In this document: one piece after another, positions 42,262-49,670 of the stretch | Position numbering within the stretch: the stretch's first letter is position 1 | How the letters are laid out: each line of letters opens with the position of its first letter | NCBI RefSeq assembly: GCF_029269825.1 | Contig: NZ_JARJHU010000001.1 | Span: 248,001 to 312,000 of the forward strand | DNA length: 64,000 bases | Direction of reading: 5' to 3' | Source: Pedobacter sp. JY14-1 | GTDB taxonomy: Bacteria > Bacteroidota > Bacteroidia > Sphingobacteriales > Sphingobacteriaceae | Translations under genes and position numbers: made by a program | Notes under the pieces: generated by a model | Database searches by the model: none | Seen by the model: only the letters and a program-made list of their open reading frames with translations | What the model was told of the DNA's origin: nothing

Positions 42262-42438
42262 TTATTTGCTGTTTTTCTTTTCTGTGATCTCTGTACGGAT
42301 TTCTTGCGCCAGTACTTTAATATCCTGAAGCGCCTTCCTTACACGTGTACCGGCAGCACCGTTTCCTGAATTGTAGAATTTACCGGCATCAGCTTCTGTA
42401 GCGGCAACAAGTTCCTTGAGTTTAGAAAATTTTTCCAT
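42262..42438 (-). CDS. Hc1-like histone H1-type protein (58 residues)
   Basis: 58 residues: MEKFSKLKELVAATEADAGK, then FYNSGNGAAGTRVRKALQDI, ending ITEKKNSK. This pattern is the small Lys/Ala-rich Hc1-related histone-like protein common in Bacteroidota (start MEKFxKLKELVAxxExDAxKFY, AAGTRxRKAxQxIKxLAQEIR). It probably binds DNA or RNA. It is transcribed alone toward the bidirectional terminator at 42219-42248. TATATTCG on its upstream side is a near -7. It is short and easily missed by gene callers. Confidence 0.88.
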   Translation of the reverse strand: MEKFSKLKELVAATEADAGKFYNSGNGAAGTRVRKALQDIKVLAQEIRTEITEKKNSK

Positions 42439-42628
42439 ATGGTTTGATATTAAATTAGTTGCAGTCTTCAGTATATCGAATATAGGTTAATTGACAGGAA
42501 TTAAAATAGATAATTATCAAAAATGTGGAAAAAAAGCCAACTTGTTGACAATGAGCGGCTATTTTATTAAATGTTTATTTCCTTAACTTAGGGAAGCAGT
42601 TTATGGTTAGCTTCAAACAGAAAAAAAT

Positions 42629-43063
42629 ATGAACACGTTGACACCTAAACTCATCCTTCATTGGTTATTGTCTTTTATCGGGCTGTTCATCATATGGGCA
42701 GCGGGATACTTCTTTCTGGCATGGTATGTCATCAGCCAGATGGCCAGGTTCCGGAACAGCGGAAAGGGTTTTTGGGACTCTGTGGTTGCAGCAGATGTTT
42801 TCTGGCTGATACTTGCGCTGGGAGGTACATCACTTGTCATTTATTTTTTAAAATGGGTTGCCGGGAGATCACCTGCTCCAAATGCTGCCGTTATTGCATT
42901 TAGTTTACTGGTGACCGCCGTCACTTGTTATCTGGTGAGTTCACTGAGCTTCTCCGATTTTTCCTACAATGTAATTCCTCACCTGGCCATTAACCTGGCG
43001 ATTGTACTCGGACTAAACATTGTGCATTTTTACAGTCGGGTAACGGATAATAATGATGAATAA
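42629..43063 (+). CDS. Four-span membrane protein of unknown function
   Basis: 144 residues with four hydrophobic segments (about 9-31, 50-72, 83-103, 112-132). It has no recognisable motif; the ending SRVTDNNDE is polar. It precedes the NUMOD1-like gene closely. The two may be co-transcribed, but no functional link is evident. Confidence 0.7.
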   Translation: MNTLTPKLILHWLLSFIGLFIIWAAGYFFLAWYVISQMARFRNSGKGFWDSVVAADVFWLILALGGTSLVIYFLKWVAGRSPAPNAAVIAFSLLVTAVTCYLVSSLSFSDFSYNVIPHLAINLAIVLGLNIVHFYSRVTDNNDE

Positions 43064-43115
43064 CCAACAAATATACGGTACAATTATTGCTGTAAATGGT
43101 GAGGAGGATTTTGCA

Positions 43116-43934
43116 ATGAGCGAACCAAACGCTAACCCTGAAAAAAAGATAAAAAAACCACATCGATTCCCCGTAAGCCGTTATAGTCTTAGCGGAAAGC
43201 TCCTGGAAACCTATCAGAATGCAAGGGTGGCAGCAGAGGCCATGAACGGTTGTCATATGCATTTGTCGCTGGCTGCCAGGAATACACCAAAAATGCTCAC
43301 AGCCTATGGCTATATCTGGCGCAGGAGCTCGGAGCCTGAAATAGATATCAATGTGCTTATCAAGAAAAAAGCACTGCCATCTTCTACCCCATTGTCTAAA
43401 TTTCAGCCAAAAATCGGACAATATGACCTGGAAGGAAACCTGGTTGGAACTTTTTTAAACGCCAAACAGGCTGCAAAGGCTGTCGGCGTGCATTATCAGG
43501 GAATCCGGCAGGTTACAAGAGGCGAGCTATATACTTACGGAGGCTTTATCTGGAGCCGTACCATTAAACAGAAGATCAAGGTAGACCCTAAAGTGACCTA
43601 TTTAAAAAGTGTGATCTCGCAGTATGACCTCGACGGACGCTGGATACGTTCGTTTAAAACGGGACTGGAAGCGATGAAGGTAACAGGTGTAGGCAACGAG
43701 CACATCTCGCAGGTGGTCCGCGGACAGTTGCTTACCGCAGGTGGCTTTCTCTGGCGGAAAGGACAGCAATTGAGGATCAATGTGAACGAACTTCGTAAGC
43801 ACCCTTTATTTGAGACTTCTAAATTGCAGCACCACCTGAACCGCAAACGGAAAAATGCGAAGCAGAAACTGAAAGAGCAGGCAAACCATACAGAACAGTC
43901 TGTAAATAATCCTGATAATTTAACATCGGGTTAA
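43116..43934 (+). CDS. Protein of three NUMOD1-like repeats
   Basis: 272 residues from ATG at 43116, preferred because GAGGAGG lies 8 bases upstream; an in-frame ATG at 43053 would overlap the previous gene by 11 bases. Three repeats of about 50 residues: SRYSLSGKLLETYQNARVAA to GYIWRR, GQYDLEGNLVGTFLNAKQAA to GGFIWSR, and SQYDLDGRWIRSFKTGLEAM to GGFLWRK. Each fits the NUMOD1 helix-turn-helix module known from homing endonucleases. A basic tail follows. No GIY-YIG or HNH nuclease domain is present. It is probably a DNA-binding protein of unknown target. It could be a domesticated remnant of a homing endonuclease. Confidence 0.8.
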   Translation: MSEPNANPEKKIKKPHRFPVSRYSLSGKLLETYQNARVAAEAMNGCHMHLSLAARNTPKMLTAYGYIWRRSSEPEIDINVLIKKKALPSSTPLSKFQPKIGQYDLEGNLVGTFLNAKQAAKAVGVHYQGIRQVTRGELYTYGGFIWSRTIKQKIKVDPKVTYLKSVISQYDLDGRWIRSFKTGLEAMKVTGVGNEHISQVVRGQLLTAGGFLWRKGQQLRINVNELRKHPLFETSKLQHHLNRKRKNAKQKLKEQANHTEQSVNNPDNLTSG

Positions 43935-43999
43935 CAATGGCAGCTTACCTTTGCGCTGTAAATATTTGGTTAGTATTTATAAGTTTAGGTTTAGTTGAT

Positions 44000-44032
44000 A
44001 AAAAAAGCCATGATGGATTTCATGGCTTTTTT
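44000..44032 (+). terminator. Terminator after the NUMOD1-like gene
   Basis: GCCATGA-TGGATT-TCATGGC (44007-44026) with A6 before and T6 after, so it can act in both directions. Confidence 0.85.
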
Positions 44033-44058
44033 AATTAAATGTCTTTATCATTTTTACT

Positions 44059-44066
44059 TACTTTTG
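44059..44066 (+). promoter_or_regulatory. -7 element (TACTTTTG) of the FUSC gene
   Basis: Exact TAnnTTTG, 30 bases before the ATG at 44097. The -33 region is weak. Confidence 0.5.
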
Positions 44067-44096
44067 CGGCAACTAACGGATTACAACTAGAAACTG

Positions 44097-46037
44097 ATGC
44101 GGATCATTGCCAATTTTTTGCTGGGCGAGTACTTTACTGATGCCCTTCGCAACACGCTGTGTATCCTATTACCAATCGCTTTATTCTTTTTTTATGGAAA
44201 GGAAGATGCCGCAATCGGAACAGGCATAGGCGCCTTACTGATCAGTTTAACGGACCTGCCAGGCAACCGCAGCAACAAACAGCGTACTGCACTGCAGAGT
44301 ATTGCGGTATTCTCAGTGACTGCACTGGTATTTTCTGTAAGCATGGGCGATGAATGGCTATTGGCTGGAGTCTTTTTTCTGATGACTTTCCTGCTATCGA
44401 TGTTGTCTGTATTTGGTGGCAGAACCGGTCTTATTGGTACAATGGCAATTATCTTGAGTACTTTTATCCTGGGCCTGAAACCCGTATCGCCATGGAATTT
44501 CAGCTTCTATATCTTTGCAGGGAGTTGCTGGTACTATATAATAAGCCTTACTCAGACCGCGCTATCCCCCTACCGTTCCCTGAGGCATGCCATTTTCGAG
44601 TGCCTTAAAGTGACCGCAGCACTTTTGCGTTCAAAGGCGAAATGCTATGATCCCGATATACCGCTGGAGGACTGCTACCGCGAAAACATTGCTTTGCACA
44701 TCCGGGTAAGCGAAAAACAGGAACTGGTGCGCAGCCTGCTGCTGAGTGACCGCAAGGCACTGAAACCGGGCAACAAAAAGGGCGGCCACATGTTAAACCT
44801 GGCCAGACGGGTCATTGAACTGTACGAACAGATCACGGCGATACATTATGACTATACCCTGGTACGCAAGGTTCTTGGTGAGAACGGGGCCTTGCCAGCG
44901 ATCCGGACGCTGATCATCCTGCTTGCTGAAGAAACCGATGCCCTTAGCCGGTCCTTCCTGCTGCTACCAGGCGGCAAATGGAAGACAAAGGAAAAACAAA
45001 CAGATAAACAGATCGAAAGGCTAAAGGACATTGCTGCCGGATCAGGAGAAACGGCTAAAGAAATACTGATACCGGTCATCAGAAATGCAGAAGAGATTCG
45101 GGATGAGGTATTTAACCTTAAGTCGGTCCACAGGAACATAGGGTTCGGGCAGTCCATTGATGCGGCGGCCTATCTGCCCTTTTTGGAACAGCCGGTTCTC
45201 AACTACGCTACCGTGAGGCAGCACCTTTCCCTGGGCGCTCCGGTTTTCCGGTTTTCGCTGAGACTGGCACTTTCACTGCTGGTGGCCTATCTGATTACGC
45301 TCCTGTTGCCTTCTGAAAAATATAGCTACTGGTTGCTGCTGACCGTGGTAATTGTGGCCAGGCCCCGTTTCGGCATTACCTGGAAGCGCAACAAAGAGCG
45401 TCTTTCGGGTACACTGATGGGGGTCGCACTGGGCTTTGTAATCTTGCTGCTCATTAAGCAGACCTTTATACTGCTCATCATTTCAGCAGTTTTGCTGCTG
45501 GGCTTTTTTGCTTTCAACAGGCCTAATTATACGTTAAGTGTAATGTGCATTACTCCTGCTGTTATTATTAGCCTGGGTCTGTATCAAAGCCATACGGAAA
45601 CCATTCTGCTGGAAAGGGCTTTATTTACCATAGCCGGATGTCTGATCGCATTCCTCAGTCTTTATCTTTTCCCGATATGGGAATCGGGCCATCTGCAGTC
45701 GCAAATGGATATGGCCCTGCAAGCCAATACCAGCTATATGGAAGTAGTATCTGCCCGCCGGGAAGGCCGGCCGCTGGCACCCAGTACCATAGGACTTGCC
45801 AGAAAGCGCGCTTATTCAGCATTGGCCAGACTTTCAGAGACATTGCAGTTTATCGCTGCAGAACCCAGGAAGAACCGGTCGGATATTGAACAGGCTTATG
45901 TTCTTCAACAGGAAATCTACAGGGAAAACGCAAGGATAACGGCTGTACTGCTGACGGCACCGGATATAAAAAAGAGGCTGTCCGGAAAAACCGTATCCTG
46001 CAATGACAGGACGTTCTTTCCGGACAGCCTCCAATAA
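44097..46037 (+). CDS. FUSC family (YccS-like) membrane protein
   Basis: 646 residues. It has two clusters of membrane spans (about 20-155 and 375-520) separated by cytoplasmic helices. The second cluster holds YWLLLTVVIVARPRFGITWKRNKERLSGTLMGVALG, the FUSC/aromatic-acid-exporter signature. Members export aromatic acids or act in envelope homeostasis. Start ATG at 44097 after a -7 element. The last 20 residues (about KKRLSGKTVSC to FFPDSLQ) are encoded by a long inverted repeat at 45974-46031. The repeat therefore forms part of the coding sequence and may be a later insertion or an overlapping terminator. Confidence 0.9.
   Translation: MRIIANFLLGEYFTDALRNTLCILLPIALFFFYGKEDAAIGTGIGALLISLTDLPGNRSNKQRTALQSIAVFSVTALVFSVSMGDEWLLAGVFFLMTFLLSMLSVFGGRTGLIGTMAIILSTFILGLKPVSPWNFSFYIFAGSCWYYIISLTQTALSPYRSLRHAIFECLKVTAALLRSKAKCYDPDIPLEDCYRENIALHIRVSEKQELVRSLLLSDRKALKPGNKKGGHMLNLARRVIELYEQITAIHYDYTLVRKVLGENGALPAIRTLIILLAEETDALSRSFLLLPGGKWKTKEKQTDKQIERLKDIAAGSGETAKEILIPVIRNAEEIRDEVFNLKSVHRNIGFGQSIDAAAYLPFLEQPVLNYATVRQHLSLGAPVFRFSLRLALSLLVAYLITLLLPSEKYSYWLLLTVVIVARPRFGITWKRNKERLSGTLMGVALGFVILLLIKQTFILLIISAVLLLGFFAFNRPNYTLSVMCITPAVIISLGLYQSHTETILLERALFTIAGCLIAFLSLYLFPIWESGHLQSQMDMALQANTSYMEVVSARREGRPLAPSTIGLARKRAYSALARLSETLQFIAAEPRKNRSDIEQAYVLQQEIYRENARITAVLLTAPDIKKRLSGKTVSCNDRTFFPDSLQ
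45974..46031. repeat. 58-bp inverted repeat with nested hairpin
   Basis: GAGGCTGTCCGGAAA (45974-45988) and TTTCCGGACAGCCTC (46017-46031) form a perfect 15-bp stem. TCCTG (45996-46000) and CAGGA (46007-46011) form an inner stem. It lies across the final codons of the FUSC gene and 22 bases from the convergent DUF892 stop. It could work as a bidirectional terminator or be a dispersed palindromic repeat. Confidence 0.85.
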
Positions 46038-46052
46038 ACCAAATGGCCTTTA

Positions 46053-46568
46053 CTAAACCGCTTCGTTAACTCCTGACATGGCGATCTCTGTCAGTAATGA
46101 ATCGGTACTTTTCTCTTCATCGAGCGTTTGCTGCAATAACGTTTCTGCTTCTTCATGCTCCATTAATTTCGCATACGTAACCAGACAGCCATAGCTCGCA
46201 ATTTCATAATGTTCTACTTTTTGCGCGGCGGAGATCAATGCGGCATCCAGTACTTCACTGTCTTCAAAGCTGTCAATGATTTCGTCTGCTTCTCCAAGCA
46301 GGCCCTCCATCGCTTTACATTTCTTTGCACGGGCACGCATGCCCAAAGACTCAAAGGCCCCTTTTAAGCGTTCGATTTGTCCTTCTGTCTGTGTATAGTG
46401 CTCCTGGAATGCCTGTTTCAGCTTATCGTTGGTAGCCGCAGCAACCATTTTCTTAAGACCACTTAGCAATTGTTTTTCCGCCCCTAAAATATCACGCAGT
46501 TCGTCTACGAACAGCTCATGCAGGTGTGCATTGGGCATTTCCTGATTGTTCTTTATTGATGTTTTCAT
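46053..46568 (-). CDS. DUF892 (YciF/YciE-like) ferritin-like protein
   Basis: 171 residues, all helical. LHELFVDELRDILGAEKQLLSGLKKM, KVEHYEIASYGCLVTYAKLM and the final LLQQTLDEEKSTDSLLTEIA carry the Glu/His pattern of the ferritin-like diiron fold. YciF proteins are stress-induced (stationary phase, osmotic). It is a single gene convergent with FUSC. Cytoplasmic. Confidence 0.93.
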   Translation of the reverse strand: MKTSIKNNQEMPNAHLHELFVDELRDILGAEKQLLSGLKKMVAAATNDKLKQAFQEHYTQTEGQIERLKGAFESLGMRARAKKCKAMEGLLGEADEIIDSFEDSEVLDAALISAAQKVEHYEIASYGCLVTYAKLMEHEEAETLLQQTLDEEKSTDSLLTEIAMSGVNEAV

Positions 46569-46646
46569 AGTTTGATGTTTATTTACTTGCTTAACCGATT
46601 ACCCGGTAATTGGTTTGTGTAAATTCATCAACACGTATTTACCGCA

Positions 46647-47093
46647 TCAATGGCCGAAGGTAATACCGTAGGAAATGGTCATCCGTTCGATAAGACGCGC
46701 GATATACTCGGGCGGAGGAGGCCCCTGCGGAGGGATAATGACCGGTTCGCCCATTGCGGGGGTACTGAATTCCATAAAGTAGTTCCATAATCTGCCTGGT
46801 GATATCATGGTAATAAAACGTGCTTCGCTGGTCAGTATCCTGAAAAGATGCGGTACCATTCTGACAGCAAAGACAGCGTCACCTGGTCCGGCTTCAAATT
46901 CTTCATCACCTATCTGAAAGTGCATCCTCCCCTCCAGCAGGTAAAAAGTCTCGTCTTCATTTGCGTGTGTATGCAACGGCGGCTCAACTCCCTGGGGAAG
47001 CGCCATTTCGATTAAAGCCAGTGCGCCGTCAGACTGTTCTGGCGAGATCAGGGTCTTAAAATACCCACCATGATAATTACGGTATTCGTTCAT
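46647..47093 (-). CDS. Cupin domain protein
   Basis: 148 residues from ATG at 47093; a TTG 51 bases upstream is less likely. It has a single cupin barrel. Motif 1 contains PPLHTHANEDETFYLLEGRMHFQIG (His, His, Glu and a following Tyr), and motif 2 contains AGPGDAVFAVRMVPHLFRI (His). These are metal ligands, so it may be a dioxygenase or binding protein; the substrate is unknown. A perfect 10-bp inverted repeat (47149-47176) is located upstream and could be a repressor site. Confidence 0.85.
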   Translation of the reverse strand: MNEYRNYHGGYFKTLISPEQSDGALALIEMALPQGVEPPLHTHANEDETFYLLEGRMHFQIGDEEFEAGPGDAVFAVRMVPHLFRILTSEARFITMISPGRLWNYFMEFSTPAMGEPVIIPPQGPPPPEYIARLIERMTISYGITFGH

Positions 47094-47148
47094 CTTGTAA
47101 TTGAATTTTCCCCCTAAATTCCAGTTGGAAACCGGGGGATACAATTAC

Positions 47149-47176
47149 TGTCGACATATACGCCTTTATGTCGACA
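47149..47176. promoter_or_regulatory. Inverted repeat TGTCGACATA-N8-TATGTCGACA
   Basis: Perfect 10-bp arms at 47149-47158 and 47167-47176, 56 bases upstream of the cupin start and 33 bases after the cold-shock gene stop. No T-run follows, so an operator (TetR/MarR-like size) is more likely than a terminator. Confidence 0.6.
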
Positions 47177-47208
47177 AAAAGCCGGATAACGAAGGACTAA
47201 TGTAGTTG

Positions 47209-47646
47209 TTAACTTACCTTATTTACAGATACTGCCCTGAACCCTTTTTCTGATTTTTCCCTTTCAAAGGTAACCTGATCGCGGTCTTTTACCGGACTTG
47301 AAAGCGCGCTGCCGTGTACGAATAATTTTTCGCCGGTTTTGGCATCTGTAATGAAACCATAGCCTTTGGTATCATCGTAGAACAATACTGTTCCTTTGCG
47401 GACGGTGTCCTCGGGAGCGATCGGCGTAGCGCCAAGTAAAATGTCGTCGGGATTGATCTCTTTTCTTTTGGTAGCTACCGGTGGTTGGTCTGTAAGATTT
47501 CCGTCCTCATCGACATAGGCCAACATATCGTCAAGTGATTTTGAAGCCGGATCAGCGTTTCTGCGCTCCATGATCTTTCTGATCTTTTCCTGCTTTTTCT
47601 GTGCTTTTTGTTTTGTTTTCTCTTTCTTGGAATAGGATTCCGCCAT
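47209..47646 (-). CDS. Cold-shock domain protein with N-terminal extension
   Basis: 145 residues. The N-terminal 30 residues are highly basic (KKEKTKQKAQKKQEKIRKIM), and an acidic middle follows. The C-terminal CSD lies at about 82-143 (KGTVLFYDDTKGYGFITDAKTGEKLFVHGSAL), containing RNP1-like KGYGFI and RNP2-like LFVH. It binds single-stranded nucleic acid and probably acts as an RNA chaperone. The probable -7 element (47779-47786) would give a long leader of about 125 bases, as is usual for cold-inducible csp genes. Confidence 0.92.
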   Translation of the reverse strand: MAESYSKKEKTKQKAQKKQEKIRKIMERRNADPASKSLDDMLAYVDEDGNLTDQPPVATKRKEINPDDILLGATPIAPEDTVRKGTVLFYDDTKGYGFITDAKTGEKLFVHGSALSSPVKDRDQVTFEREKSEKGFRAVSVNKVS

Positions 47647-47778
47647 AGTTTATCTTAATAATTATAGAATACCTGCCAATTGTATGGCTTTGTTATACAT
47701 GAAGCAATTTGCTGAAATTTGGAGCTGTAAGTGCGAAGACTAAAAAAGGAGAAGCTGCTCCAGCTAGATCATGTCCAA

Positions 47779-47786
47779 CAAAGATA
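47779..47786 (-). promoter_or_regulatory. Probable -7 element (TATCTTTG) for the cold-shock gene
   Basis: Exact TAnnTTTG on the minus strand, 133 bases before the start at 47646. No -33 TTG was found. The leader contains short self-complementary parts such as GGAG/CTCC and AGCTG/CAGCT. Confidence 0.4.
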
Positions 47787-47894
47787 CAAAAAATTACGTG
47801 ATTTTTTAGTCCTTATATAACCTTGCCTGCCGCATGACGATCATTGAGGCCTGGCACTGGTTTCACTGGTAAGACTTTGACACTATATTTCCGG

Positions 47895-49529
47895 CTATCG
47901 CTGTTCGATTTCCTTCAGACTATCCATTTTCTTGTAGGCCAGAAAGCCTTTGATGTCTTCGAAGTGTTCCCTGACGCGCTTATTGCCAAATTCGAATACC
48001 TTCGTCACCAGCCCGTCTAAAAAGTCCCTGTCATGGGACACAAGGATCAGGGTGCCATCGAAATCTCTAAGCGCATCCTTGATAATGTCTTTAGTTTTCA
48101 TATCCAGGTGGTTTGTGGGCTCATCGAGGATGAGTACGTTTACCGGTTCCAGCAGCAATTTGATCATGGCCAGACGGGTCCGCTCGCCACCGGAAAGCAC
48201 CTTAACTTTCTTGGTTGTATCGTCGCCGCTGAACATAAATGCGCCCAGAAGGTCTTTAATCTTGATCGTACCGTCGCTTAACGGAATTTGATCTATCGTC
48301 TCAAATACGGTGAGGTTCTCGTCAAGCAATGCGGCCTGGTTCTGGGCAAAATACCCGATCCTGGCATTATGGCCTACTTTCAGGCTTCCTTCAAAATCAA
48401 TCTCACCCATGATCGCTTTGATCATGGTTGACTTACCTTCGCCGTTTTTACCAACGAAAGCCACTTTCTCTCCCCGCTCGATTACCATTGATGCTTTTTC
48501 AAAAACCGTATGCTCGCCGTACCGCTTGGTGAGGTCTTCAACCATTACCGGGTATTGCCCCGAACGTGGTGATGGCGGAAACTTCAGTCTCAGCGCCGAA
48601 GTATCGACCTCGTCAATCTCGATAATTTCAAGCTTCTCAAGCATTTTTACCCGCGATTGCACCTGTAAGGTTTTGGAATAAGTTCCCCTGAACCGGTCAA
48701 TAAATTCCTGGTTATCGGCGATGAAGCGCTGCTGTTCCTCGTAAGCTTTCAGCTGGTGCACGCGCCGCTCGGCACGTAACTGAAGATAATGACTGTATTT
48801 GGCCTTGTAGTCATATATTCTTCCCATGGTCACCTCAATCGTACGGTTGGTAATATTATCTACAAAAGCGCGGTCGTGCGAGATTACCATAACGGCCTTA
48901 GCCGAGTTGATCAGAAAATCTTCCAGCCATTGGATGCTCTCGATATCCATGTGGTTCGTCGGCTCATCCAACAAAATAAGATCCGGATTCTTTAACAGGA
49001 TCTTGGCCAGCTCAATGCGCATACGCCATCCGCCTGAAAACTCAGAAGTCTGGCGATTGAAATCGCTCCGCACAAAACCCAGCCCCTTCAGCACCTTTTC
49101 CACTTCCGCATCATAATTGACCTCTTCTATCGAATAGAATTTCTCACTTAATTCTGATACCCGTTCTATCAGCTTCATGTAGTCGTCACTATCGTAATCT
49201 GTCCGGATGGTGAGTTGCTCGTTAAGCTCATCCAGCTCCTTTTTCATCAGATTGACTTCTTCGAAAGCCTTCATGGTTTCCTCAAAAACGGTCACTTTAT
49301 CCTGTGTCAGCAAATGCTGCGGCAGATAAGCGACCACGGCGTCCTTCGGACCGGTGACGTTGCCGGACGTCGGTTTGGCAACGTCGGCGATGATCTTAAG
49401 AAGGGTTGACTTGCCTGCGCCGTTCTTGCCCATCAGCGCGATCTTATCGTTTTCGTTGATTGAGAAGGTAACATCGCTGAACAAGGTAGTTCCGCCAAAG
49501 GAAACCGAAATGTTATTTACATTAATCAC
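47895..49529 (-). CDS. ABC-F family ATPase (EttA/Uup-like)
   Basis: 544 residues with two ATPase domains and no membrane span. The Walker A motifs are GKNGAGKSTLLK (about 34-46) and GKNGEGKSTMIK. The signatures are FSGGWRMRIELAK and LSGGERTRLAMIK. Walker B is LILLDEPTNHMD and LILDEPTNHLD. The linker between domains has the charged Y-loop-type region. ABC-F proteins act on the ribosome. It starts with GTG at 49529: the family N-terminus is M-INVNNISVSFGGTTLF and no ATG exists there. Single-gene unit. Confidence 0.96.
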   Translation of the reverse strand: MINVNNISVSFGGTTLFSDVTFSINENDKIALMGKNGAGKSTLLKIIADVAKPTSGNVTGPKDAVVAYLPQHLLTQDKVTVFEETMKAFEEVNLMKKELDELNEQLTIRTDYDSDDYMKLIERVSELSEKFYSIEEVNYDAEVEKVLKGLGFVRSDFNRQTSEFSGGWRMRIELAKILLKNPDLILLDEPTNHMDIESIQWLEDFLINSAKAVMVISHDRAFVDNITNRTIEVTMGRIYDYKAKYSHYLQLRAERRVHQLKAYEEQQRFIADNQEFIDRFRGTYSKTLQVQSRVKMLEKLEIIEIDEVDTSALRLKFPPSPRSGQYPVMVEDLTKRYGEHTVFEKASMVIERGEKVAFVGKNGEGKSTMIKAIMGEIDFEGSLKVGHNARIGYFAQNQAALLDENLTVFETIDQIPLSDGTIKIKDLLGAFMFSGDDTTKKVKVLSGGERTRLAMIKLLLEPVNVLILDEPTNHLDMKTKDIIKDALRDFDGTLILVSHDRDFLDGLVTKVFEFGNKRVREHFEDIKGFLAYKKMDSLKEIEQR

Positions 49530-49562
49530 AATATGTATTGTTAAAATTATCCGGAATTAAAT

Positions 49563-49591
49563 AAAAAGCCCCTGATTCCCATCAGAGGCTT
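49563..49591 (-). terminator. Terminator of the SusC/SusD/TlpA operon
   Basis: On the minus strand GCCTCTGAT-GGGA-ATCAGGGGC followed by five T, about 80 bases after the TlpA-like stop at 49671. Confidence 0.85.
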
Positions 49592-49670
49592 CTGTAAATG
49601 ACAAAATTAAGGTTTACCTTGAACATATGCAACGATGAATTTGTCAACCCTTAACCGCGGCTGTGCGGAT

